A stretch of DNA of 64,000 nucleotides from Symsagittifera roscoffensis (taxonomy: Eukaryota > Xenacoelomorpha > Acoela > Convolutidae): positions 24,966,911 to 25,030,910 of the forward strand of contig NC_087066.1 of assembly GCF_963678635.1 (NCBI RefSeq), read 5' to 3'. This document shows, piece after piece, positions 11,128 through 21,966 of the stretch. The position numbers were made by a program, and so were the translations under genes. The notes beneath the pieces were generated by a model. That model worked only from the letters and a program-made list of their open reading frames with translations. It searched no databases and had not been told where the DNA came from. The stretch's first letter is position 1. Each line of letters starts with the position of its first letter.

Positions 11128-11361
11128 ATGTTACACGACGATAATTTAATCGAAATGTCTCTACGACTCAATAGATCAAAGCCAATATTCCGAACGATAA
11201 CAGAACTACCCGGAATTGGAAGAAGACCTCGAACCAGAGACGACATACGACAAAGTAGAAACCTACCATATAGTTATATGATAGTACGGCAAAAGCCAAC
11301 ACAAACTTTTATATTTAGAATTTTATTAGCAATGAATTTAGATTTTCATTTGCAAACATAA
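11128..11361 (+). CDS. Leader ORF immediately after the 5' LTR
   Basis: 77 codons from ATG 11128; the same frame is open back to about 11014 in the LTR end, giving some 115 codons without a stop. The product is basic with an RRPRTRDDIRQSR stretch and no recognisable domain. Being open through the primer site is suggestive of coding, or of an exon spliced to downstream ORFs, but could be chance in this A-rich sequence. There is no start-context evidence. Confidence 0.3.
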   Translation: MLHDDNLIEMSLRLNRSKPIFRTITELPGIGRRPRTRDDIRQSRNLPYSYMIVRQKPTQTFIFRILLAMNLDFHLQT

Positions 11362-11689
11362 CATTTTGAAGTCACAACTTCATGATCATTACAGGCGCTA
11401 AACAAAATTATTAATATACAATAACGATTGATAAAAAGATCTCAGATCGTTTTCCTAAAATTCTGCAGTATTATATAAAACATGTTTGGAAAATATTTAT
11501 TGAAAAACAAAACAAAAATTAGTAGCATGAAAATAAATTGTTAGTAATCATAAAATCATCAGTTGCCCCAGCTTCATCGTCTAAAACATAACAGCAATCA
11601 TAAGCTCACTAATATCATTAAAACACTAAATCTTTTTCTTAAATAAATTTAAACCATTTTAAACTTAAATTCACTTAATTTTAAAATCA

Positions 11690-11774
11690 GATCATCAAGG
11701 CTTATCCTTGGATCTTAATTAATTTTCTATTTAATTAAATTTAAAACTTGATCATCAAGGCCTATCCTTGGATC
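11690..11774 (+). promoter_or_regulatory. Twin leader hairpins
   Basis: GATCATCAAGG, a short loop, then CCTTGGATC occurs at 11690-11714 and again at 11750-11774 with one base changed in the loop. Each copy folds as a short stem (CAAGG with CCTTG, extended by GATC ends). Duplicated hairpins in a retroelement leader are good candidates for a packaging or dimerisation signal. Confidence 0.5.
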
Positions 11775-12291
11775 AAAAAGAACAATTTTGTTCTGCCCCA
11801 CCCACTTAGCCAGTGTCTAACGACCTCAAACGTCGATTCACTATCCAACCCTTTCAACAAACCCAAGACTAATCGAAATTTTTGAACAAAACTAATCATT
11901 CAAATTAGGATAAACAGTGAAGAACTTCGGTTATTCATCCTTCACTTGAACCCTCCTCTTACCAGACCCAGGATAAATCTTAGACTTAGTAATTTTAAAA
12001 TAGTATCTAACAAACTACTCGCGTTCTAATTATACCTGAACCTTGTGGATCGATTTACTATTCTCCAACCCTTGAACACAATCACTACCCCTAAGTAAGA
12101 TTAAGTAAGTTAACACCTTAGCTTATACTAGCCACGAGAAAATAAAAAATCATTCTTCGGAATCGATATACTTTTCTCTCCAACCCTGAACAAATAGACC
12201 CAGGTTAAGCTAACCAAAAAATCGTAAGGACTAATAATTTAAGAAAATAGAAATCATCTAACAACTTTTTGCATCCGTCATCCTAAACTTT

Positions 12292-12759
12292 ATGTCATTT
12301 AAAAATCTAGGAAACAAACAAACAATCGTTTTACACAACTGTGAAATAGATAACAAAAAATATGACCTTGTAATCACACCTCATACACAAACAGTTGGAT
12401 ATATTAGAACAAAACGACAAACACTAAAAAAGAAAATAATAACCAAACAAAGACAAATAACACGAAAAAGATTTTCCAAAAATAGAAACGCATTTTCAGA
12501 ATCAGAAGCCAAGAATTTAGACGAACTTTATAAATTAAAAGAATCTATAGATAGAAATTGCCCCATTCACGATCAATTATATTTTTCAGACTCAGAAACA
12601 ACCTCAAATTCATCAAAAAGAGGAAAAAGAAGAATAAAAAAGCAATATAAACACAAACCAGTACACTTGTATAATTGGAATCAACCAATTAGACACATCG
12701 ATAATTACCTATTAACAGTCATTAAACAAAAAAATGAGCCAAACACACACTCCCAGTGA
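12292..12759 (+). CDS. Basic ORF preceding gag (155 codons)
   Basis: Starts at ATG 12292 after the leader and runs to TGA 12757-12759, overlapping the next ORF start (12734) by 26 nt in another frame. The product is strongly Lys/Arg rich, with KRQTLKKKIITKQRQITRKR around residues 39-58 and KRGKRRIKKQYKHK near 112-125, both resembling nuclear or nucleolar targeting or RNA-binding patches, plus a Ser-rich acidic stretch between. No conserved family is recognised. Position suggests either an extra N-terminal Gag product or a regulatory RNA-binding protein. The A-rich codon use matches the rest of the element, and the frame is intact. Confidence 0.6.
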   Translation: MSFKNLGNKQTIVLHNCEIDNKKYDLVITPHTQTVGYIRTKRQTLKKKIITKQRQITRKRFSKNRNAFSESEAKNLDELYKLKESIDRNCPIHDQLYFSDSETTSNSSKRGKRRIKKQYKHKPVHLYNWNQPIRHIDNYLLTVIKQKNEPNTHSQ

Positions 12760-14922
12760 AGATAGTCCAGATGATGATGATATCTACCCCTTCTTAATAG
12801 ATGCACCCGATAATAGAGGACAGCATGATCTTTGCAAGAATTTTCTCTTAAATTTGTTTGAACCCGGAATTAGCCCATGTAAAACAGAGTTCCCAGATGT
12901 AATAATAAAAAGACAGATTATTGATCACTATCTGAAAGATATATGTAACTTAACACAAAAATACGGAATCTACACCATAGAATTCAGCTCACCAAACCCG
13001 AATCACCGCAAATATGTAATTCAAACAGACGATCTTGATTTAGAATTTTCAAAAGTATTCTCAGAATATATAAAAAGCATACAATATCATAACTCACAAA
13101 GAGCAAACTCCATTTTTACTAATGAAGTTTTTGCAATAATATATAGTTATATTTCAATATTAGAAAACGAAAACCCAATCCCGCATATCTCACCGAATGA
13201 GACATCCAAACATATAAAGGTACGACATGAAATCACACTATTCTCATCTTTTCTAAATATAATTAAAGCAAATTTCACTAAAGATGATGTTTAACAACAT
13301 ACAAAACATGACTTACAAAAAATTTTGGCATGGTTTATAATAGATTATTTCACACATAATATAGATTTAATTTCACAAGCAAGAAAAAATTTCAGACCCC
13401 AAAGTTCAAACGATGATACCGCCATCACAGAACAATCACACTATGTTTGGGACCCCGAATGGTGTCATTATGCATCCATAAATATCCCACAATCAATCTC
13501 AAGTCAGGCAATAAGTACAATATCTTATGCACGAGATTATGCTACACTACAATACAATTTTACCCGATACACCGAAATAATAGTTTAAATTCGACTGTGA
13601 TACACAATGAAAACCTAAATGGAACTAGAAACCTCACTCAACAAGATTTTCAAACACCATCACACTTCACAAATGAAGAAATCGTCCAAACAACAACAAC
13701 TACACAACAAAGTATTTCACCGATACGTCCAAATTTAACAACACCAAGACACACAAACACTTCACTAGCACAGGTAACCTTACAATCAACCGTTAAACCT
13801 TCGGTTGCTCCAAAATATCCACAAATGGATTATCAAACATATAGACCCATAACAATACCGTCAAAAACACGCAGAACATTCAAAAGAAACACTTTTGCGG
13901 AACACAATTATAATTACACACATTCATCAAAAACAAACTATCCCCCACGAAAAAATAATAATAATCAGATAAGATCTCAATATTGGGATAATCCAATGAC
14001 AACAACCAACTCAGTAAATTTTCAAACTAATTTACATCCTCCACAGGATCGTTGTGAAAATTATCCATTCTTTCAACAGAATAAAAATAAAAAACAAGCA
14101 TCTCATCAAACGGATTATCTATCCTCTGATGATGATTATTTACAAACAGATATATTTGCACCATACACTCAAGAATATCGTGGACAAAGAATACAGAAAC
14201 CATATACAAATCATAGAATTTTTTCTCCACACCCAATAGATACACAAAATCAACAACCAATACAAATGCAAAACCCAATTAATACACAATCTTTTCAACC
14301 AATTCAGCCACAAAACCCAATGATCACACACTCGTATCAACCAACACAAATGCAAAATGAAATACCGCTCCCATATTACCTTCAACAACACGAAATAACA
14401 AATAATCAACTTTCAAATTTTTCACAAATGCCAAATGCCGCAGAATCATTACAAATGACAATGAATCCATACCTTATGGGTGGATCATCAATAACATCAA
14501 ACAAACCTTTAATGGTATTCACAGGAACAGACCCTGAATATTCTGTAGAAGATTATTTAAATGCAGTAACAGCAAATTTGATTTTAAATATAGGACCTGA
14601 ACCAATTAATACGCCACTACATCAAAATTGGATACATCGACGCACAGATTTGATACAGACAACCTTAGACGGCGCAGCCCAAAAATGGTTTTCAGTATTG
14701 CCTATAGAAATAAAATCAAATTGGAAAAGATTCACACAAGAATTTTCAAAAATGTTTGACTCCGAGAGAAATAAACAACAACAAAGAGTTTTATGTAATG
14801 AAATTCGCAGATTACCAAATGAAACCATCAAACAATTAGCAGTACGTATCGAAACACTAGTTCGAAAAGCATATTCATTATATACACACGACTATAAAAA
14901 CACAAAAATGACAGAAATCTGA
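12734..14922 (+). pseudogene. gag: Gag (matrix-like region and capsid), broken
   Basis: Begins at ATG 12734 (MSQTHTPSEDSPDDDD, acidic). The frame meets TAA at 13292-13294, continues open to 13588, then the reading continues in another frame through 14922. The middle is Gln/Pro/Asn rich with repeated QPIQMQNP-type units (about 14230-14350). The C-terminal part is a Ty3/gypsy capsid (retrotrans_gag): FTGTDPEYSVEDYL, then GAAQKWFSVLP, the W-containing capsid core, and RLPNETIKQLAVRIETLV. A TGA at 14920-14922 separates this from the next ORF, in the same frame, that carries the rest of Gag and Pol. Stop readthrough there is conceivable, but the earlier stop and frame change look like damage or assembly error. 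Confidence 0.8.
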
Positions 14923-17820
14923 ATGATGACCTTAACACCTCAATTAAGGAAAATAGCAATAAAAAAGAGAGCATCCCATCCCTCCTCAATTCGAGAGCCC
15001 GATTTAGATTTTCGAAAACTAGTAGACAAACTAGAGCAAGCGGAAATCACAATGAAACTTGAAGAAACAGAAAATCTGAAATTACAATATGTTAACCGAA
15101 TCGAAACAAATACCACAAATATCAACCATATACAGGATTCAGATACAGACCTCGTTGAAAAAATCACTGAAATACTCAATATTTATGAAAAACACCCAAA
15201 CTTTAAAGGCAAACCGTCTTTTAAAAAATGGTGTAATTATTGCCGACGATACGGACATAGTATCTCTGAATGTAGACAAAAACAACAAGATAACCAGAAC
15301 AAACCTCAAAAACATAGAGAACCAAACAAATCATTCTATCAATATATGAAGAAAGATCAAAATTTACCAAACAAAAACATATACAGTAACAACAGTTCAG
15401 GAAAACCACTTCCGAACAACACCAGTTACTCAAGGAACCAATCACCATATAACTCAAGTTATAGAGGAAGATCACCAGAACGAAGAAATACACAGAATTA
15501 TTCACAAAATAATTATAATCAATCAAATAGTCGAAATAACTATTCAAGATCAAATTCCAATGCAACACAATTTGTTTCTAGATCCAGTTCCCAATCAAAC
15601 CCAAGGAATAAACACTATTCCAATAATCAATCACGAAACTCATCATATAATAGAAATAGAAACTACTCCAATAATCGAAATAGAAGTTATTCAAACAACC
15701 GAAATCAGAATTACCCGAACAATCGATCAAGGAATAACTCATATAACAGATCAAACTATAACAGACCCAACAATAATTATCAAAACAGATCACGAAATAA
15801 TTCACAAAATCGACATTCAAGTTATAATAATCGTTATAGAAATTATTCCCAATCACCACACAGAAATAATAACCATTATAATAATTCTAACAATCGCCAC
15901 AGAAGTAGTACACCTAAACATCAAAGACATATTAATCAAGTACAATCAAATCCAGAAACAACATCAGACCCCCCAGGTATTGATGACACAGTAAATGACG
16001 AACTACAACTAAATCAAATAAACTGTGGATCATCAGATTCAGAAAGTGAAATAGAAAACACTATCTCCATCAATATGATAGCAGTCGAAAATGACTACGA
16101 ACCTATTATATATGAACAACCTTTTTCATCCCATATATATGAAAATCAATTAGAACTCCTTCACAATTATTATATTGAACCCATCCATACTACACAAACG
16201 GCACAAGAAACTAACGAAATCAACACTGTAAATAAATCCAATGAAAATGACAAAACAAAATGCTTGAATACAAATCACATCTATCAAAATATACAAAAAG
16301 AACAACCCAAAGAAAAAATTTGGACAATACCATTTCTTTTAGAAAGTCCAAGAAACAAAAAATTTCAACCACCAGATCTTGAAATTGATTTCTTAATTGA
16401 TTCAGGAGCAGAATCAAACATAATAAACATTCCCACATGGAATGAGATGAAAACATTACACCCAAAACTAACACCTCTTGAAACCTCCAGTAAACTAGCA
16501 ACAGAACAAGGATCAACATTGGTAAACTATGGAAAAATTCAATTATTTCTTCTCCCCACAAGAACAATAGAGCAAAAAAAATTTTTAAATAAACCATTTA
16601 AACAAATATTTCATATCACTGATATTAAACACAATATCATTGGAATACCATTTATATCTAAATATATACCAACAATCAACATCTTGAATAGTAAAATACT
16701 AATCAAAGATAAATACACAAAAACAAAAGACACATCCCTAACATTTTTTCAAAGATTAAATAAACAACCACCATTCTTTTCAAAATTTTATCCAATATAT
16801 AACCAACAAAGAAAACACCTGAAACCACTATCAGGAAACATATATAATTTTTCAATAAAACAAGTTCACCAATATGATAAAAAACAAAATAAACAACAAC
16901 TCTATATGTCAGACTTTGAATTCAAACCTATCCATAAATTTTTCAAAATCACAATTTCATCCATAAAATATTTGAAAAACTCGAATTCAGATATTATATC
17001 GTTACATGTAAACAACAATACACCCTATCAAGTAACATTACCTTTAGGACTTTTAGGATATTGCGAAACCAACGCTACGATATCACCAGTACACGAAAAA
17101 GCATACCGCGTAAATAATATACTCCAATTATTAGATGTTTGTCAATCAACAATTCTTAATGAAGAATTATCCATAAATAATATAATAAGTAATGAAAAAA
17201 GAAATACATATTATTTCACAAAAACCCCATATTTCAAACCTACATTCAACATAAATAACTATACAGAGGATCAACAGAAATTCTTAACAATGTTTAATTT
17301 CCAACATTCACAAATAACGCAAGACGAATTTGATAAGTTAGCCAAACAGCTAATAAAATATTCATCAGTCTATGCAACATCCAAATTCGATGTTGGCAAA
17401 ATCAGTTCATCACTACATCTCCCATTAAAACCTGACGCAGTTTTCAAAAAACAAAGAGCAAGCAAAGTACCAATTCATTTACACGATAAAGTGAACAGAT
17501 TACTCGATATTTTAGAACAATACAAAATTATATCACCAGTAAACAAAAAAGAACAACCAAAAGGTAACACATTTATCAACCCTGTTATCATCCTAGCAAA
17601 AGGAGAATCATTAAAGATAGTTCTAGACGCTAGATATCTTAATTCACTAATAGACGAATCAAAATGCAATTGGCCCATTGAACCAATACAAGTTATTTTA
17701 ACAAAAATAAACGGAAAATATTTTACAACCGCAGATATGAATAGTGCATATAATCAAATGCCACTAGATGAACAATCGCGACGCTTAACACAATTTGTTA
17801 TCGGAAATCAGCAATATTAA
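14923..17820 (+). pseudogene. pol: Gag nucleocapsid, protease and N-terminal RT
   Basis: A 965-codon frame continuing directly after the TGA at 14920. In order: end of capsid; one CCHC zinc knuckle (C-NY-C-RRYG-H-SISE-C, 15232-15273); a long Asn/Arg/Ser/Tyr low-complexity tract (about 15340-15920); the aspartic protease active site DSGA at 16399-16410 in FLIDSGAESNII; an unrecognised linker; then the RT fingers and palm with FINPVIILAKG, the LDARYLN block and the first catalytic Asp in FTTADMNSAYNQMPLDE. It ends at TAA 17818-17820 in the middle of the RT, where a residue is expected between GNQQY and FNRLFYG; a single substitution could have made this stop. Protease matures the polyproteins; RT copies the RNA. 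Confidence 0.88.
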
Positions 17821-19203
17821 TTCAACCGCCTATTCTATGGAATATCCATAGGACCAGCAGCATTTTCAGCTTTCATGAGTAAAATTTTTAGACCACTAAT
17901 ACTAAAGAAAAACGCAATCACCTATCTAGACGATGTTTTTATGCATTCACAGACAAAAGAAGAAATGTTTAATGTTTTAGAACACTATCACAAAATACTT
18001 CAGAACGAAAATCTGAAGGCCGCCCCCGATAAATCACACTTCTTTTTAACACGAGTTAAATTCTTAGGACACAATATAGAAAGAAAAACAATCACTCCAT
18101 TAAAATCACGCATTGATGCTATTCAGAAGCTCCAACCACCAACAAACAAAAAGAAAATCCAAGAATTCCTTGGAATGTTAAATTTTTTAAGCAAATACGT
18201 TTATAAAATGCAACTATACCTAAGACCATTCTATAATATACTTAGACAACAAAATAATTTTGAATGGAACACAGAACATCAAACACGATTTGAAGAAATT
18301 AAAAAACTCTTGACTGAACAAATTTCGAATACAATTCCAGACCCAAATCAACCATTCTATGCAATGTGCGATGCTTCGAATTTTGGCATCGGCGCAGCAT
18401 TATTACAATCACACAATGGCACAAACAAAATGAATCTTATATCAGCAAATTCTCGATTATTCACTCAAGCAGAGCTACGACTCTCAACTCTAATGAGAGA
18501 ATGTACAGCCATAATATATACACTAACAGAGTATGAATTTCTGATACTTGGATCAAAACATCCAACAGTTCTATTCACAGATCACAAACCAATAATTTTT
18601 CTCTTTACACAAAAATCTAATCCAAATCACCGAGTTTATAGATTTCAATTAAATCTAATGAAATTCCCAAACTTACATATAGTTTGGACAGCAGGAAAAA
18701 ATCTTGCATTACCAGACACTTTAAGTCAAAATACACCACCTGAATTACTTACACGTAAGACTACAGTTGAAATACCCAAAAATATAAAATTTTACCTTGC
18801 GGAAAACGAAACATCAGCCCGACTAGAATGCAAATATGCAGTAAAAACTGACGTTGAACAATCACAAATAAATACTTTACAACACTTCCCACTTTATTTA
18901 GATTGCCAAAATAACCACTACGAAGTTGATCTACTTGGAACATCAACTTTTAAACCAATTCCATATTCACAATGGATAAAAAATAATACCCAACAAAAAA
19001 GAGTAAAACAACATCCGCATAAAAAAGACCTTTTTCCGTTAATTGAAAAAGAAAATCTAACTGATAAAATAAATTTATCAGGACCGCAAACAAACGACTC
19101 AAAATACACAATAAATCAAGTTTTTGACCTTCATGACCCACTTGATACAATTCCTTTATCTAAATTAGAAATAGAAAACATTTTTCTCCCCCCCAACAGA
19201 TAA
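17821..19203 (+). pseudogene. pol: RT (palm, thumb) and RNase H
   Basis: Continues the same frame past the TAA at 17818. FNRLFYGISIGPAAFSAFM and the YLDD catalytic box (17923-17934) belong to the RT palm, followed by KFLGHNI and a connection region. RNase H has AMCDASNFGIGAALLQ (first catalytic Asp), RECTAIIYTLTEYEFLILG (catalytic Glu) and LFTDHKPIIFL (catalytic Asp). The ORF ends at 19203 just past a run of seven C (19188-19194); the integrase frame starts downstream of the same run, so one base gained or lost there would explain the frame change. The first ATG (17875) is internal and not a real start. Confidence 0.88.
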
Positions 19204-20956
19204 AATTACAGTTAACACTTTGAAACAGTATCAAAACCTTGACCCAATAATTAGACAACTAAAATCATGGCACAAATATAAAACTAAACCCGTAAAGGCA
19301 GATACAACAATATTAGGAAATAAAACACTCCTCCGATATTTTCGAAAATTTAATAATACAACAATTAATGAAAACACAGACCTCCTAGAATACAAATTAA
19401 ATGAATCTACAGTTCCCTGTCTCCCTTTAAGTATGATTCTCATAGCTTTTAATATCTCACATACACAAAACATTAAAGGACACTCTGGATCAGAGAAAAC
19501 ATATTCAAATTTCATACAAAACTTTTATTTTCCAAATGCACCAATTTGGATAAAAGTACTATGCAATGATTGTATAGTATGTCAGCTAAAAAAACCTTAT
19601 CCAAATCAAAAACAAATAGCACAAAAACAAGATTTTAAAGGACAAAGTTTGTACTTTAACCACCGTATTTCATTTGATACAAAAGGACCAATTTCACCAT
19701 CATCCGAAGGAAACTCCTACATTATGGTAATTGTTGACGCATTTACACATTATGTAGCACTTAACCCAGTACCACATTGTAACGCTTATTACGCTTACAC
19801 AACACTTCATGAACACTGGATAGCCAAATTCGGACTACCAGAAATTTTAGTCACAGACAACGGTACGGAATTCATAAATAATGAAATCATCACACTATGT
19901 CATTTATATAACATCAAACACAAACCACGTACATCTCACGCACCTTGGACAAACGGCTTAGTCGAAGGTATGAACCGTTCACTACAAGAATATCTTAGAT
20001 GTATCATCAATGGAAATGATACAAAATACACCGAATGGTCAGCAGATGTAAAAATATTCCCCTTAGCATATAATTCACAAATCACGACAACTCCAGGAAT
20101 GTCACCATATGAAATGGTTTTTAATCAAAAGCCACGCAAACCAATTATGTTTACAGCAAACTCTCATAAAAATGCACAAAGTCATTGTCAACCGAATAAA
20201 GACTCAATTTGTTATAACCTACCTTTACACACACACGATGAAGATCATTTTCATCACCCACAAATTCTTAAATTAGCCTCCGGTACCCACACCGAATGGA
20301 TTTTAAACAGAGATAAAAAACACAATGAAATTTACCAAAAAGTAACAAAAAAGTTGTTACGAAGGCAAAACATTAATGAACAAATAAATTCACGCTTTAC
20401 ACCAGCCTCCGATTTAAAAATTGGAACATTTGTTTTAATACCCAATTTTAACACTCAAAAATGAATTTCTAAAAAATTACAACATCTTCGTAAAGGACCA
20501 TACCAAATAATTGCCAAACCCACTGATGTCACATATAAAATCACCGACTCAGACAAAAAAGAAATTGTTCAACATCGAAACAATTTATTACCTTATTATC
20601 CAAAAGAATACGCACTACGCGAACTAACTCAATTATATTCTTTCACAGGTTTAAAAATTATCCAAAATAACCCACATACGGAGAATGAAACAAAGGAACA
20701 ACACGACATTCATCTCGAAAACCAAAATAAAAAATCCACTACAACGAAAAACAATACAAAAAAGCTAGATCAAAATATACCTCAAAAAGAAAGAAAAAAT
20801 AGAAAATTGACAGAAAAAATAATACACCAAGAACAAATCGACAAATCAGAACATAGAGAGTCATCACGACTTAGAAACCAACCACGTAAAAACTATAAAA
20901 CATTCATCCCACAATCTAAAATATTAAAGAAAGTCGAATTTCAAAAGCAGCTTTAA
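19204..20956 (+). pseudogene. pol: Integrase
   Basis: Coding resumes in the next frame after the C7 run. The N-terminal zinc domain has HSGSEKTYSNF and CNDCIVCQ (HHCC). The DDE core shows the first Asp in SFDTKGPI, the second in VTDNGTEF, and the Glu in NGLVEGMNRSLQ at the usual spacing; TWIKFGLPE-like text precedes the second Asp. After a TGA at 20462-20464 the same frame continues to TAA 20954-20956 with a GPY/F-type segment (LRKGPYQIIAKPTD, HRNNLLPYYPKE) and a basic, Glu/Gln/Lys-rich tail. Integrase inserts the cDNA into host DNA. The TGA sits where the family usually has an aromatic or hydrophobic residue, so it is likely a nonsense mutation. Confidence 0.88.
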
Positions 20957-21550
20957 TTTTATATTTTATAATCTTTGCACCTCTTAAATAGTTTGAACTT
21001 TCTTTTTTCAAAATAGCATGCTGACAAACACGCAGCGACTCTAGTTCAAAATTAGCCAATAGGATTTATCCAATCCGTCACCTTCTCTAACTCTAACACA
21101 GATCAACTAGACGAACGATATTACACTCCAGGCATATCTATAACTATAACTTTGCGACCTCCAGGTCAAAAATAAGCAAACCACTCCAACTTGACAACTA
21201 ACATAAATATCACCATAATATCATAACCCTCCCTTATCTAATAACCCAAAAATCAACAATATTTCCCCAACTCAGACCTCAAATACCCCCCAAAACAAAT
21301 ATGTTAAATTAGCCTAAAGTTAAAGAACGACCATTTTAATTAGCCTAAAGTATAAAAATCTCAAAAATACCCCAGATCATTTGACAAATGAAAAAAAAGA
21401 CAAAGAAGACCTCCCGATCACCATAAAAATTGCCCCCAACAATTTTTCACAAAACTCAACCCACTTGTCAAAAAACCAATAAATAATTCGACCACACTTG
21501 AAAATTGCCTCAAACACCAAAAAATATTCGATCGAGAAGCCATTTTTTAA
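20957..21550 (+). other. Pol-to-accessory spacer
   Basis: About 600 nt, A/C rich, with no coding frame worth reporting. AATTAGCCTAAAGT is repeated near 21308 and 21338. A small hairpin (TCGAGAAG ... CTTCTCTCGA, about 21532-21563) spans the start of the next ORF. Confidence 0.5.
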
Positions 21551-21781
21551 ATGCTCTTCTCTCGACCAGTCAACATAATTCTTAACATTCTCATAAACTT
21601 TTTAACGATATTTAAACTTTTAATAATATTTCTTTTTGATACCTTTGAATCTTTTGTAATAATCTTAATCATTTTTTGCAATATTTTTTTAATTTTCTAT
21701 TCCCTATTTGAACTATACCTCCAATTTTTGAAAGCTATTGACTATATCCACAGGTACGATTCACAAAACTTATCTAAATGA
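21551..21781 (+). CDS. Small hydrophobic ORF 1 (76 codons)
   Basis: ATG 21551 to TGA 21779-21781. Nearly the whole product is Ile/Leu/Phe, with two likely membrane segments (about residues 8-30 and 36-60) and a short polar tail ending DSQNLSK. Its stop overlaps the start of the next ORF in the sequence ATGA (21778-21781), an arrangement that can support termination-reinitiation. No homologue is recognised. The extreme Leu/Ile/Phe content partly reflects a local T-rich stretch in an otherwise A-rich element, which makes it stand out. Viroporin-like or envelope-accessory roles are speculation. Confidence 0.45.
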   Translation: MLFSRPVNIILNILINFLTIFKLLIIFLFDTFESFVIILIIFCNIFLIFYSLFELYLQFLKAIDYIHRYDSQNLSK

Positions 21782-21966
21782 TACGAACCATTTTTAGTAG
21801 AACAGATATTTTTTTACTATTTGTAATTTTTATAACATTTCTATCATCCCTCATCTTGACAATATGCAAATGTATAAAGAAAGCAATCATCACATTCGCC
21901 CTAGCAACAATCCTCCTAATTCTTTTTCTAGAAGAATACTATAATAAACATAAATTTTTCCACTAA
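21778..21966 (+). CDS. Small hydrophobic ORF 2 (62 codons)
   Basis: Starts at ATG 21778 overlapping the previous stop, and ends at TAA 21964-21966. Two hydrophobic segments (FLLFVIFITFLSSLILTI and AIITFALATILLILFL) are separated by CKCIKK, a typical hairpin membrane-protein layout with a basic loop. The tail (EEYYNKHKFFH) is polar. The methionine-free ORF that follows begins inside its 3' end in another frame. The paired overlapping arrangement makes both small ORFs more credible than either alone. Confidence 0.45.
   Translation: MIRTIFSRTDIFLLFVIFITFLSSLILTICKCIKKAIITFALATILLILFLEEYYNKHKFFH

Larger units (their letters stand above)
11041..12291 (+). other. Retrotransposon leader
   Basis: About 1.25 kb between LTR and first main ORF. 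It contains a short leader ORF (11128-11361), twin hairpins (11690-11774), and three degenerate copies of a motif ending CTCCAACCCT-like near 11834-11860, 12052-12075 and 12165-12190. GTAAGT-like sites near 12095-12110 could serve as splice donors for subgenomic messages. Long structured leaders commonly carry RNA-packaging and dimerisation signals; that role is inferred. Confidence 0.55.

Noticed and set aside
15560-15994. 144-codon ORF overlapping pol.
   Set aside because: A shadow frame of the repetitive Asn/Arg/Ser/Tyr tract, giving Ile/Thr/His repeats.
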